DNA of 64,000 nt from Desulfarculus baarsii DSM 2075. Its GTDB lineage: Bacteria > Desulfobacterota > Desulfarculia > Desulfarculales > Desulfarculaceae. The stretch spans positions 1,949,501 through 2,013,500 of the forward strand of contig NC_014365.1 in assembly GCF_000143965.1 (NCBI RefSeq), in the 5' to 3' direction. The notes under the pieces were generated by a model, which worked only from the letters and a program-made list of their open reading frames with translations, ran no database searches and was not told the origin of the DNA. Shown one piece after another: positions 1 to 7,424 of the stretch. How positions within the stretch are numbered: the stretch's first letter is position 1; every line of letters begins with the position of its first letter. The translations under genes were made by a program, and so were the position numbers.

Positions 1-55
1 GGGCAAAACAATATCATCGGCCGCCGGGGTGGTCAAGCGGCCCTGGGCGCGGCGT

Positions 56-346
56 TCACTGGCGATAGATGGCCGGGCCCATTTCCTCGAAGGCGAAGTT
101 GTAAAACACGTTGTGGCCGTTGTAGTCCAGCACGCGCATGTCGTCGGCGCGCTTGAGCTCGTCGCTGATGGCCTCGAACTGTTTGCCGTAGCGGGCCTTG
201 ACCAGGGCCGGGTCCAACTCGTGAGCGATGAATTTCATCACCCCCTTGCGGGCCAACTTGGCGGCCAGGTTGGGGTCGCTGAGTGAAGCGTAGCTGGTCA
301 GGATCAGGATCGGGCCAGTGCCCGTGAACACAATGCCGGCCTTCAT
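56..346 (-). CDS. small hypothetical protein, 96 aa
   Basis: The protein begins MKAGIVFTGTGPILILTSYA and ends FEEMGPAIYRQ. The ATG at 346 was chosen because the reading frame upstream of it is the antisense shadow of the next gene. It has no signal peptide, membrane segment or metal motif. The N-terminal hydrophobic beta-like stretch (residues 4-18) followed by charged helices suggests a small soluble alpha/beta protein. I do not recognise the family. It lies 74 bases downstream of a secreted protein gene on the same strand and may be co-transcribed with it. Function unknown; that it is a real gene is fairly likely from its protein-like composition. Confidence 0.6.
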   Translation of the reverse strand: MKAGIVFTGTGPILILTSYASLSDPNLAAKLARKGVMKFIAHELDPALVKARYGKQFEAISDELKRADDMRVLDYNGHNVFYNFAFEEMGPAIYRQ

Positions 347-420
347 CGATAACAGCCCCCAAAAAAAGCAAGCGCCGCCTCTGGCCCGGGCCCGTGGCCC
401 GGCCGCGGTCATCGCCGAGG

Positions 421-1011
421 TTATTGGATGGCCTTTTGCAGGGCCTTGACGTCGATGGCTTTGGCGAAGTCCTGGGCCGTGGCTTCGGCGTCGTCGGAGT
501 TGGTCACCGAAATCTTGAGGATGTGCTCGGCGCTGATGGAGATGGTCAACTCGGCCCCGGTTTCGCCTTTGGCGGCCAACGCGCCCTTCATGCCGCCCAC
601 CAGCACCGGCTTGCCGCCGCCCACCTTTTGCAGCATCATCGGGTTGAGCATGGCCCCCAGGCCCTGGCCCAGCTTGACGATTTCGATGCTGGCCTTGGCC
701 TTGCCGCCGGTCTGCCTGTAGACGCGGGTGGCCATGGCGCCGGCCCCCATGAATTCCTGGGCGCTGGCCTTGGCCTTTTCGGCCTTCCAGCCATCGGGGG
801 CCTCGGGCAAGATCGCGGCGACGGCCTCGGACTGCTTTTGGCGCATCTGGCTCAGGGCGAAATCCAGTTCGGTGAGGGCCTGGCCGATGTTGCCGTTTTC
901 GTATTGCTCCAGGCCGCGTTTGATCTGGTCGCCGATCTCGTCGGCAGTGGCCGCGGCCGCGCCGCTCAAGCACGCAAGCGCCGTAGCCACGGCGATGAAA
1001 AGCTTTTTCAT
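421..1011 (-). CDS. secreted hypothetical protein, 196 aa
   Basis: A classical Sec signal peptide is visible: MKK, a hydrophobic core and an AAAATADE cleavage region near residue 24. The mature part starts with a helical segment (IGDQIKRGLEQYENGNIGQALTEL, TPR-like spacing) followed by a glycine-rich alpha/beta portion. The GGAG about 9 bases before the ATG at 1011 supports the start. The product is probably periplasmic; there is no lipobox. I do not recognise a named family. The pattern of a helical hairpin plus a compact domain resembles small periplasmic proteins that bind a partner, but this is only inference. It lies downstream of the HD-GYP gene on the same strand. Confidence 0.7.
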   Translation of the reverse strand: MKKLFIAVATALACLSGAAAATADEIGDQIKRGLEQYENGNIGQALTELDFALSQMRQKQSEAVAAILPEAPDGWKAEKAKASAQEFMGAGAMATRVYRQTGGKAKASIEIVKLGQGLGAMLNPMMLQKVGGGKPVLVGGMKGALAAKGETGAELTISISAEHILKISVTNSDDAEATAQDFAKAIDVKALQKAIQ

Positions 1012-1056
1012 TGTGATGCTCCAGGTTGGGTAATTATGTAATACGCCGACATAATA

Positions 1057-2037
1057 TCAAACTTTGCCCAGGAAACGGATAAATTCGGCGACCAGGCGCT
1101 GGTCCATGCCGTGGGCGTATTCCGTCTGCATGGCGCGCAGGGCCAAGAACGGGGCCAAGGCCTTGCCTTCGGCGCTGGACGTGTGCAACTCGTAATAGTC
1201 GATGATGCGGGCGATGCGTGCGGCCACGCTCAGTTGGTTGGCCGACGTTTTGCGCGGGTAGCCCGTGCCGTCCAGGTTTTCGTGGTGATTCTGCACGGTG
1301 TCGAGCACCTGTGGCGACAGCTCGGGCAGGATGCTCAGGTAGTCCCGGGAGCGGATCGGGTGGAATTGGTCGCTGTTTTCGCGGTTGAGGTCGAAATTGA
1401 TGTCTTCGTGTTGCTCGCCGTGATCCAGGTTGTCGACCAGGGCCAAGTCGTGGAAAAACAGGGCCACGGCCAGTTGCTCGGCCTGCTCCTGGCTCCAGCC
1501 CAGATGATGGGCGAAACTGGCGCCCAACAGGCAGCAGTTCAGGGAATGGACAAAGATATTGCGGTCGCTGGTCATGACTTTGAGCAGGCTTTTGCGGGCC
1601 TCGTCGCAATCCCAGACGCAATCGAGCAGGCGGCGCACGGTGCGCACGCCCACGGCCAAACGGCGGCCGTTGCGCGGCTCCATCATGGCCGACTTGATCG
1701 AGCACAGGGCGCTTTCGTACAAAAGCTCCTGGCGTTGCTCCATGGAGAGGTTGTCCAGCTCGATCCTGGATTTGTTGAACAGATATTCCTGAAGCGCCTC
1801 CAGGTCTTCCTGCTTGGCGTAGGAGTGGGTCAGGCCCTGCTCCAACAGGTCGTCGAGCCATTGCCCATTGATGGGCTGGCCCTTTTTCAACGCCGGGATC
1901 AACCGCGTGCGGCCAAGGCGTTCGATGAAGGCTTCGAAATAGACGTCGCAGGGCAGGAGCGTCTCGGGGATGAGCGTCCTCAGCGAAAAATAGACAAATC
2001 CGGGGTATAGTTTGGGCTGCGCGCCTTGCTCGGCCAT
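1057..2037 (-). CDS. HD-GYP domain phosphodiesterase
   Basis: This is a probable cyclic di-GMP phosphodiesterase of the HD-GYP family, 326 aa, cytosolic. The C-terminal domain has the metal-binding His-Asp at residues 196-197 (FFHDLALVD), an intervening conserved His (QFHPIRS), and the HHENLDGTGYP signature at 251-261, so the catalytic set looks complete. The N-terminal ~130 residues (LIPETLLPCDVYFEAFI...) match the PilZ-like or unknown N-domains that precede HD-GYP in proteobacteria and contain no receiver domain. No membrane segment is present. The ATG at 2037 has only a weak ribosome site. Activity on c-di-GMP rather than another cyclic nucleotide is inferred from the family. Confidence 0.85.
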   Translation of the reverse strand: MAEQGAQPKLYPGFVYFSLRTLIPETLLPCDVYFEAFIERLGRTRLIPALKKGQPINGQWLDDLLEQGLTHSYAKQEDLEALQEYLFNKSRIELDNLSMEQRQELLYESALCSIKSAMMEPRNGRRLAVGVRTVRRLLDCVWDCDEARKSLLKVMTSDRNIFVHSLNCCLLGASFAHHLGWSQEQAEQLAVALFFHDLALVDNLDHGEQHEDINFDLNRENSDQFHPIRSRDYLSILPELSPQVLDTVQNHHENLDGTGYPRKTSANQLSVAARIARIIDYYELHTSSAEGKALAPFLALRAMQTEYAHGMDQRLVAEFIRFLGKV

Positions 2038-2116
2038 ATTGTCGTCATCCGCGGTGTTGCGCTGAATAACACGCCGTTGCCGGCTATCCGGCCGCCCCCT
2101 CGTCGTGACCCGGTGG

Positions 2117-2263
2117 TTATCTGTTGGGGCTGAACCCTGGTTCCAGCTTAACCGGCGCGCGGCAGTATGGGCAATAGGCCACGGCCAGCAGACTCGTTTT
2201 AAAGGTGCGCTTGCACTTTTGGCACTGCACTTCGCGCTGGCGCGGCGGTTTTATTCTGCTCAT
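2117..2263 (-). CDS. 48-residue zinc-ribbon protein
   Basis: A short gene encodes MSRIKPPRQREVQCQKCKRT... with two Cys pairs, CQKC (residues 14-17) and CPYC (31-34), separated by 13 residues, the spacing of a single zinc ribbon. The basic N-terminus suggests nucleic-acid or protein contact. A strong GGAGG lies 6 bases before the ATG at 2263, and the frame ends at a TAA at 2117-2119. It is transcribed toward the HD-GYP gene, whose ATG is 80 bases further on. The family could be a small FmdB-like or HypA-like ribbon; the exact name is not recognisable. That it is a real coding gene is well supported by the motif plus ribosome site. Confidence 0.75.
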   Translation of the reverse strand: MSRIKPPRQREVQCQKCKRTFKTSLLAVAYCPYCRAPVKLEPGFSPNR

Positions 2264-2363
2264 GTCGCCTCCATGTTGGCCGCATGGTCTGGATCAGTGG
2301 CCGAGGTTGTGGCTTAGGAGTATAAAAACAGCCAGAAGCGCTGTCAATTGGGGTTGTTGGCCG

Positions 2364-3128
2364 GTGACTATTTTATTTGACAATCAAGGGGCCGCTCCCG
2401 GCGAAACGATCGGCTGGCGGCTGGCGGCGTCCAGCCGGGTTTTGGCTGAGATATACGCCACCTGGGACGCCGAGGCGGCTGGCGAGGCCCTGGCCTGTCG
2501 GGCTGGCTGCGGGGCCTGCTGCACCGATCGCGTGGCTTTGGGCTGGGCCGAGGCGCGGGTGCTTCGTGACGGCCTGCGGGCCATGGGGCGCCATGATCTG
2601 ATCGAGGCTATCGTCGAGCGCCAGCCGCCGCCCCAGGCCCGGCCGCGCGCCACCACCAACCAGGTGGCGGCTCTGTGCCTCGCTGGTCAGGAGCCGCCCG
2701 ACGACCCCGCGCCGGCCGAGCCGGCCGGTCGTTGCCCGCTGTTGGGCCCAGACGAGCGCTGCCTGGCCTATGTCCAGCGCCCCCTGGCCTGTCGGATCAT
2801 GGCCTCGCGTCGACGCTGCCGGGCCGGCGGCGAGGCCGTGCTCGGCGATTGGCTGATCACCCTGGGCTTGTGCCTGTCGCAGTTGGCCGAGCAGTGTTCG
2901 GCCGGAGAGCCCTATGGCCTGCTGTCGGACGTGCTGGCCCGGCAAACCGGCCAGACCGGGCGACCGCTTTTGTGCTGCCAAGACCTGCCCGGCCTGCCCG
3001 CGCCGCCCGAGCACCTGGAACGCCTGGAGCGGGTCGTGGGCGCGCTGATGGCCAGGCCGTGCCTGAACGGTCTGCCGGTGGGTCATTGGTTGGGCCGCCT
3101 GCGCGTCGGCGCTCCGCGCCAGGCGTGA
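2364..3128 (+). CDS. YkgJ-family zinc/iron-cluster binding protein
   Basis: The protein carries the hallmark CRAGCGACC motif (Cys-x3-Cys-x2-Cys-Cys) near residue 45 and a second Cys set (CPLLGPDERC then LACR), the pattern of the YkgJ/putative zinc- or iron-chelating cluster family. About 254 aa from the GTG at 2364, which is the first plausible in-frame start; the frame upstream is antisense to the zinc-ribbon gene and not protein-like. Extra cysteines near the C-terminus (SRRRC, GLCLSQLAEQC, LLCC) could add a second metal site. Cytosolic, no membrane segment. Biochemical role of the family is poorly defined. The gene diverges from the zinc-ribbon gene. Confidence 0.75.
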   Translation: MTILFDNQGAAPGETIGWRLAASSRVLAEIYATWDAEAAGEALACRAGCGACCTDRVALGWAEARVLRDGLRAMGRHDLIEAIVERQPPPQARPRATTNQVAALCLAGQEPPDDPAPAEPAGRCPLLGPDERCLAYVQRPLACRIMASRRRCRAGGEAVLGDWLITLGLCLSQLAEQCSAGEPYGLLSDVLARQTGQTGRPLLCCQDLPGLPAPPEHLERLERVVGALMARPCLNGLPVGHWLGRLRVGAPRQA

Positions 3129-3144
3129 AGCGGCCCTTATTGTG

Positions 3145-3172
3145 TTTGCCTCAACCTGAAACGTGCTATGAT
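3145..3172 (+). promoter_or_regulatory. promoter of rseC (TTTGCC-N16-TATGAT)
   Basis: TTTGCC at 3145-3150 and TATGAT at 3167-3172 with a 16-base spacer. The ATG at 3179 starts 6 bases after the -10 box, so transcription would begin on or next to the start codon. No Shine-Dalgarno sequence precedes the ATG. The same layout is seen before the genes at 18077 and 28857. Confidence 0.5.
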
Positions 3173-3178
3173 TGAATC

Positions 3179-3682
3179 ATGAAAAACGACACTGCATCAC
3201 AGATGACGGAACAAGGCTATGTCCGCGCGGTGCGGGGGGGCATGGCCATGGTGGAAACGATTCAGACCGAGGCCTGCTCCCAGTGCTCCTCGCGGGGCGC
3301 CTGCCAAATGATGGGCGGGGAACGCATGCGCGTGGTGCCGGCCATCAACGAGGCGGGGGCCAAGGAAGGCCAGCGCGTGATCATCGCCGCCAGGCGCAGC
3401 ACGGTCATGGGCGCGGGATTTCTGGTTTACATGGTCCCGGTTATGGCCCTGATCGGCGGGGCGGTGGTGGGCAAGGCCTATGGGCCTGATTATGGCTTCG
3501 AGCCACAGAGCGCGGCGGTATTGCTGGGCGTGGGCTTGCTGGCCGCCTGTTGGCTGGCGATCAGTCGGTTTTCCAAACGGATGGCTGGCAACAAAAACCT
3601 GGCTGTCAGGGTGATCAGGATCGTCAAAGACACGCAAGATGGAGGGGCCGATGCTGTGGACCAGTGTTCTGCTGGCGTATGA
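3179..3682 (+). CDS. rseC: RseC/MucC family redox-linked membrane protein
   Basis: 167 aa. The N-terminal domain has the cysteine motif of the RseC family, CSQCSSRGAC (residues ~33-42), followed by a beta-rich stretch. Two adjacent transmembrane helices follow (GAGFLVYMVPVMALIGGAVVG and SAAVLLGVGLLAACWLAI), then a basic cytoplasmic tail. In Enterobacteria RseC, with Rsx/Rnf, helps reduce SoxR and influences sigma-E; many anaerobes keep it near rnf genes, and here the rnf-apbE cluster lies just downstream on the opposite strand. A link to Rnf is therefore plausible but inferred. It overlaps the start of the next gene by 32 bases. The ATG at 3179 has no ribosome site but sits at the predicted transcript start. 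Confidence 0.8.
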   Translation: MKNDTASQMTEQGYVRAVRGGMAMVETIQTEACSQCSSRGACQMMGGERMRVVPAINEAGAKEGQRVIIAARRSTVMGAGFLVYMVPVMALIGGAVVGKAYGPDYGFEPQSAAVLLGVGLLAACWLAISRFSKRMAGNKNLAVRVIRIVKDTQDGGADAVDQCSAGV

Positions 3683-4109
3683 CAATTCTCCCACGGCCTT
3701 GCGGGCGGTGGAGTATGTTGGGCAGATGTTCTCCAAGGTCGAGGGCGTCAAGGTGACGGTGTTCACCGTCTACGAAAAGATCCCCGAGTACGATATGGTC
3801 GAGACGCCCTTCACCAACAAGGTCCGTTCCAACATCGAGGCCCTGCGGCGCGACAAGGCCGAGGTTACCGCCGGCCTGGAGGAAGTCAAGAAGCACCTCT
3901 GTCGCATGGGCTTTGAAGACAGCCAGGTGACCATCCAGACCATGGAGCGCAAAAAGAGCGTGGCCAAGGACATCGTCGAGATGGTGCGGGCCGGCGGCTT
4001 CGGCACGGTGGTGCTGGGTAGTCACGGCCAAAAGGGCAGCATTTTCGGTTCGATAGCCAATGATGTCCTCAAGTCGCTCAAGGATGTCAGCGTGGTGGCC
4101 GTGGCCTGA
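3651..4109 (+). CDS. universal stress protein (UspA family)
   Basis: 152 aa with the single-domain Usp fold: N-terminal SVLLAYDNSPTALRAVEYV (nucleotide-binding first strand and Asp) and the C-terminal GSHGQKGSIFGSIANDV loop. ATP-binding Usp proteins normally have G-x2-G-x9-G-S/T; here only six residues separate the second Gly from the final Gly-Ser, so ATP binding is uncertain. The ATG at 3651 is preferred over the one at 3639 because GGAGGGG lies 3-4 bases before it. The gene overlaps rseC by 32 bases and is probably translated from the same transcript. A stem-loop terminator follows at 4133. Confidence 0.85.
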   Translation: MLWTSVLLAYDNSPTALRAVEYVGQMFSKVEGVKVTVFTVYEKIPEYDMVETPFTNKVRSNIEALRRDKAEVTAGLEEVKKHLCRMGFEDSQVTIQTMERKKSVAKDIVEMVRAGGFGTVVLGSHGQKGSIFGSIANDVLKSLKDVSVVAVA

Positions 4110-4132
4110 TTGTTCGCCCGCGCACCCGCGCC

Positions 4133-4170
4133 AAAGCCCGCGACCGCCCAGGCGACCGCGGGCTTTGCCT
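4133..4170 (+). terminator. terminator after the usp gene
   Basis: A 10-bp perfect stem (AAAGCCCGCG / CGCGGGCTTT) encloses a 14-base loop that can itself pair, followed by a T-rich stretch (TTTGCCTTT). It lies 24 bases after the usp stop codon. Confidence 0.7.
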
Positions 4171-4184
4171 TTGCCGGCCATCGG

Positions 4185-4221
4185 CAAAACGGCCCCGCCC
4201 TCGTTGGGAGGACGGGGCCGT
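4185..4221 (-). terminator. terminator of the rnf-apbE operon
   Basis: The 9-bp stem ACGGCCCCG/CGGGGCCGT (4189-4197 with 4213-4221) is followed on the minus strand by a TTTT run at 4185-4188. It lies 22 bases beyond the apbE stop codon, and its position between two convergent transcripts suits termination in both directions. Confidence 0.7.
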
Positions 4222-4243
4222 GGTTTCTTTTCTGGGGCGCGTC

Positions 4244-5263
4244 TTAGCCGACAAAGCCTTCGGTCATGAAGCGCTGGCCCTGACGGGTCAGGATCAGGCC
4301 GTCGAGCCCCACGCCCTGGGCCAGGAAGGCCCGGGCCGCCTTGGGCTCCATGACGAAGCAGGCGGTGGACAGGGCGTCGGCCATGGCCGCCGAGCCGGCC
4401 CGGACGCTGACGCTGGCGTCGCTGCGCGGGCAAGCGCCGTTGGCCGGGTTGACGATGTGGTGATAGAGCTTTTCGCTATCGAAGTACACTTCGTAGTTGC
4501 CGCTGGTGGCCACCGCGCCCTGGGTCATGTTGATGACCATCTTGGGCGTGGTGGGGTTGTCGGGGTCGGAGATGGCCACGCGCCAAGGTTGGCCGTTGCC
4601 CCGATCGCCCAGCACGCCGATGTCGCCGCCGGCGTTGATCAACACGTGCTTGGCCCCGGCCTTGGCCGCGGCGGCCAGGCCCTGGTCGACCATGAAGCCT
4701 TTGGCCACGCCGTCAAGGGTGACGCCGGCGCCCTGGCGGGTGAGGCTCATGCCGCTGGCGCTGAATTGCACGCCGCCCATGGCGTCGAGGGCACGCTGGA
4801 TCACTTCGTCGCTGGGCGCGCGGCCGGTGGCGGCGAAGCTGTTTTTGTAGGCGTCGACCACGGGGGCCACGCTGATGTCGAAAGCGCCGTTGCTGGCCCG
4901 CTGCACGCTCTGGCACAGGGTCAGCACCTGGCGCAGGGCCGGGGGCATTTCGCCGATGCGGCCGCTGGCGTTGAGGGTGGCCACCAGGCCGCCGCTGTTG
5001 TGACGATCGAAGATGGGGCTCAGGCCGTCGATGCTGGCGAAGGCCTGGAGCATGGCGTCCTGGGCCAGGGCGGGCGAGGCGTCGACCACGGTGATCGAGA
5101 CCAAGGTGCCCATCATCATCCTGGTTTGCTGGGCCACGTGTTGCTTGCGGCCCAGGCCGGCCAGGCCGATGGCCGGCGAGGCCAGGGGCAGGGCGGCGGC
5201 CGCGCCGGCGACGCCGGCCAGCTTCAGGAACGAACGGCGGTTGATTTTCGGGGTGGATTTCAT
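4244..5263 (-). CDS. apbE: FAD:protein FMN transferase ApbE
   Basis: 339 aa, exported flavin transferase that covalently attaches FMN to threonine in Rnf subunits D and G. The N-terminus KSTPKINRRSFLKLAGVAGA is a twin-arginine signal (RRSFLK) with an Ala-rich core. Family landmarks follow: MGTLVSITVVD, the DISVAPVVDAY region, LDGVAKGFMVDQ, INAGGDIGVLG, and a C-terminal HHIVNPANG and MADALSTACFVM. The start at ATG 5263 has GGAGGAGG 5 bases upstream; the longer frame to 5344 is within rnfB. It is the last gene of the rnf operon, 14 bases after rnfB, which fits its job as Rnf maturase. The Tat signal suggests it could be exported folded with FAD, Mg bound. Confidence 0.95.
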   Translation of the reverse strand: MKSTPKINRRSFLKLAGVAGAAAALPLASPAIGLAGLGRKQHVAQQTRMMMGTLVSITVVDASPALAQDAMLQAFASIDGLSPIFDRHNSGGLVATLNASGRIGEMPPALRQVLTLCQSVQRASNGAFDISVAPVVDAYKNSFAATGRAPSDEVIQRALDAMGGVQFSASGMSLTRQGAGVTLDGVAKGFMVDQGLAAAAKAGAKHVLINAGGDIGVLGDRGNGQPWRVAISDPDNPTTPKMVINMTQGAVATSGNYEVYFDSEKLYHHIVNPANGACPRSDASVSVRAGSAAMADALSTACFVMEPKAARAFLAQGVGLDGLILTRQGQRFMTEGFVG

Positions 5264-5277
5264 GATCCTCCTCCGGC

Positions 5278-7365
5278 TCACTTTCCGGCGCAGGCGGCGC
5301 AAGATGCGCTGTCGCCGGCCTTTTTGTAGCAGATCAGGCCGCACTGCAAGCAGCGTTGGGCTTCGCGGCGGGCGTCTTCCTCAAGTAGGCCCAGTTCGAC
5401 CTCGACAAAGGAGTTAGCCCGCTCGCTGACCGTCAGCTCGCGCATTTTGGCCCTGGTTCCAGGCTCGGGAGCGCCGACGATCTGGGTGATGCGGCGGTTG
5501 ACGTCCGAGGGTTTTTTGTACCAGCGCTCCGGGTCGCCCTGGGCCTTGCCGCCCAGGTAGAGATGGATCGAACGGGCGGCCTTGCGCGCCCCGCCGATGG
5601 CCGCCACCACCGTGGCCGCGCCGCTGACGGCGTCGCCGGCGGCGAAGATGCCGGGCACGCTGGTCTGGCCCAGGGTTTCATCGGCGTCGATGGTGTTCCA
5701 GCGGGTGACTTTCAGGCCGCTGTCGCCTTCGAGGAAGGCCAGATCGGGGAACTGGCCGATGGCGGCGATGACGTTATCAACCTCGATGATGGTCTCGGAG
5801 CCTTTCTTGGGCACCGGCCGGCGACGGCCCGAGGCGTCGGGTTCGCCAAGCTCCATGGTGATGTATTCCAGGGCCTTGAGCTTGCCGTTTTCGCCGATGA
5901 GGCGGGTGGGCGCGGCCAGGAACTTGTAGTTGAGCCCCTCGTGGGCGCCTTCCTCGACCTCGATGTCGTTGGCCGGCATTTCCTTGCGCGAGCGGCGATA
6001 GAGCACGGTGACTTCCTTGGCCCCCAGACGCCAGCAGGTGCGGGCGCAGTCCAGGGCGGTGTTGCCGCCGCCGATGATGACGACCTTTTCGCCCACCGGG
6101 GTCGGTTTTTCCAGGCCACGGTCGATGAGCATGTCGGTGCCGGGCAGGACGCCTTGCAGGTCTTCGCCCTCAAGCTGCATGTTGCGCGAGGCCCAGCAGC
6201 CAGGCCCCACGAAGATGGCTTCGAAGCCTTCGTCTTTCAGGCTTTGCAGGGTGAAGTCGTGGCCCATTTTCTGGTTGACGCGGGCCTCGACGCCCAACTC
6301 CAGGATGCCCTGGATCTCCCAGTCGAGGATCTTTTTGGGCAGGCGATACTCGGGAATGCCGTAACGCAGCATGCCGCCCAACTTGGGCTGTTGCTCGAAG
6401 ATGGTGGGGACGTAGCCCAGGCGCACCAGGTAGTAGGCCACGGTCAGGCCGGCCGGGCCGCCGCCGATGATCGCCACCTTGCGGCCGTTGGAGGGCAACA
6501 GCAAGGGTTTGATGCGCTTGCCCGAATTGAGCTCGTAGTCGGCGGCGAAGCGTTTGATGTGGTTGATGTTGACCGGCTCGCCATCCAGCCCGCGGCGGCA
6601 GGCGTCCTCGCAGGGATGGGGGCAGACGCGGCCGCAGACCAGGGGCAGGGGATTGTGCTCCTTGATGATCAGCACGGCGTCTTCGTAGCGGCCCTCGGCC
6701 ACGGCCTTGATGTAGCCGGGGATGTTGATCTGGGCCGGGCAGGTGGCCTGACAAGGGGCCACGCAGTTTTCCAGGGCGTTGAACTGGAGGATGCGGTCGG
6801 TGGACGAAGACAGATGGATGATGTTTTTGGGGCAGACCCGCTCGCAGGTTCCGCAGCCGGTGCACAGGCTGGGATCGATGTGGGGCAGGTTGTCGGCGCC
6901 GATGGTGATGGCCCCGAAGGGGCAGGCCTTGGCGCAGGTGCCCAAGCCCAGGCAGCCGATCTCGCAGACTTTGGCCCCGCCGGCCAAGAGCACCGCCGCC
7001 CGGCAATCCCGCACGCCGTCGTAGTTGAACTTGAGCTCGGCCTTATCGGTGCCGTAGGTGCAGTCGGGCAGGGCGATCTGGGGTTCGCGGAAGGAGACCT
7101 CCACGCCCAGGATTTTGGCGATGGTCGCGCCAATTTCCGGGCCGCCGCCCACGCAGACGTTGGCCGGAGCCTTGCCAGAGGCGATGGCCACCGCCGCCGA
7201 GGCGCATCCGGCAAAGCCGCAACCGCCGCAGTTGGCGCCGGGCAGGGCCTCTTCGATTTCCTGGACAAGTGGGTCGACTTCAACGGCGAAGATGCGGGCG
7301 GCCACTCCCAGGCCCAAGGCCGAGGCCAGTCCCAATCCGCCGATGGCCAATGCTTCGATAAGCAT
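5278..7365 (-). CDS. rnfB: RnfB fused to a GltD-like NAD(P)H flavoprotein
   Basis: 695 aa, far longer than usual RnfB (~190-330 aa). Residues 1-28 are an N-terminal membrane anchor; Cys 46, 49, 54 and 71 form the RnfB-type 4Fe-4S site; two ferredoxin clusters follow (CEIGCLGLGTCAKACP and CTGCGTCERVCP). From about residue 200 the protein continues as a glutamate-synthase small-subunit/dihydropyrimidine-dehydrogenase-like module: CVAPCQATCP and CGRVCPHPCEDACRRG clusters, an FAD Rossmann motif IGGGPAGLTVAYYL, an NAD(P) motif IGGGNTALDCAR, and the terminal GIFAAGDAVSG flavin motif. A final Cys-rich tail (CLQCGLIC...CAAC) may bind another cluster. The gene is in order with rnfCDGEA and apbE. It probably couples ferredoxin to NAD(P)H; which nucleotide is used cannot be read from the sequence. 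Confidence 0.93.
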   Translation of the reverse strand: MLIEALAIGGLGLASALGLGVAARIFAVEVDPLVQEIEEALPGANCGGCGFAGCASAAVAIASGKAPANVCVGGGPEIGATIAKILGVEVSFREPQIALPDCTYGTDKAELKFNYDGVRDCRAAVLLAGGAKVCEIGCLGLGTCAKACPFGAITIGADNLPHIDPSLCTGCGTCERVCPKNIIHLSSSTDRILQFNALENCVAPCQATCPAQINIPGYIKAVAEGRYEDAVLIIKEHNPLPLVCGRVCPHPCEDACRRGLDGEPVNINHIKRFAADYELNSGKRIKPLLLPSNGRKVAIIGGGPAGLTVAYYLVRLGYVPTIFEQQPKLGGMLRYGIPEYRLPKKILDWEIQGILELGVEARVNQKMGHDFTLQSLKDEGFEAIFVGPGCWASRNMQLEGEDLQGVLPGTDMLIDRGLEKPTPVGEKVVIIGGGNTALDCARTCWRLGAKEVTVLYRRSRKEMPANDIEVEEGAHEGLNYKFLAAPTRLIGENGKLKALEYITMELGEPDASGRRRPVPKKGSETIIEVDNVIAAIGQFPDLAFLEGDSGLKVTRWNTIDADETLGQTSVPGIFAAGDAVSGAATVVAAIGGARKAARSIHLYLGGKAQGDPERWYKKPSDVNRRITQIVGAPEPGTRAKMRELTVSERANSFVEVELGLLEEDARREAQRCLQCGLICYKKAGDSASCAACAGK

Positions 7366-7379
7366 TATCTATTCTCCAT

Positions 7380-7397
7380 GGCCCCCGCGCGGGGGCC
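7380..7397. repeat. 18-bp perfect palindrome between rnfA and rnfB
   Basis: GGCCCCCGCGCGGGGGCC lies in the 59-base gap between the rnfA stop and the rnfB ATG, just before the GGAG ribosome site of rnfB. With no following T-run on the minus strand it is not a standard terminator. A strong mRNA hairpin here could tune rnfB translation or transcript stability. Confidence 0.6.
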
Positions 7398-7424
7398 TCG
7401 TGCAAACCGGTTAGCGCGTCATCC

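Noticed and set aside
347-420. Terminator between the first two genes (GC hairpin followed by seven T)
   Set aside because: The T-run starts about 15 bases after the imperfect stem, too far for a standard terminator.
4220-5329. Long plus-strand frame opposite apbE
   Set aside because: His/Gly/Ala-rich shadow typical of GC-rich antisense frames; apbE on the minus strand has full family motifs.
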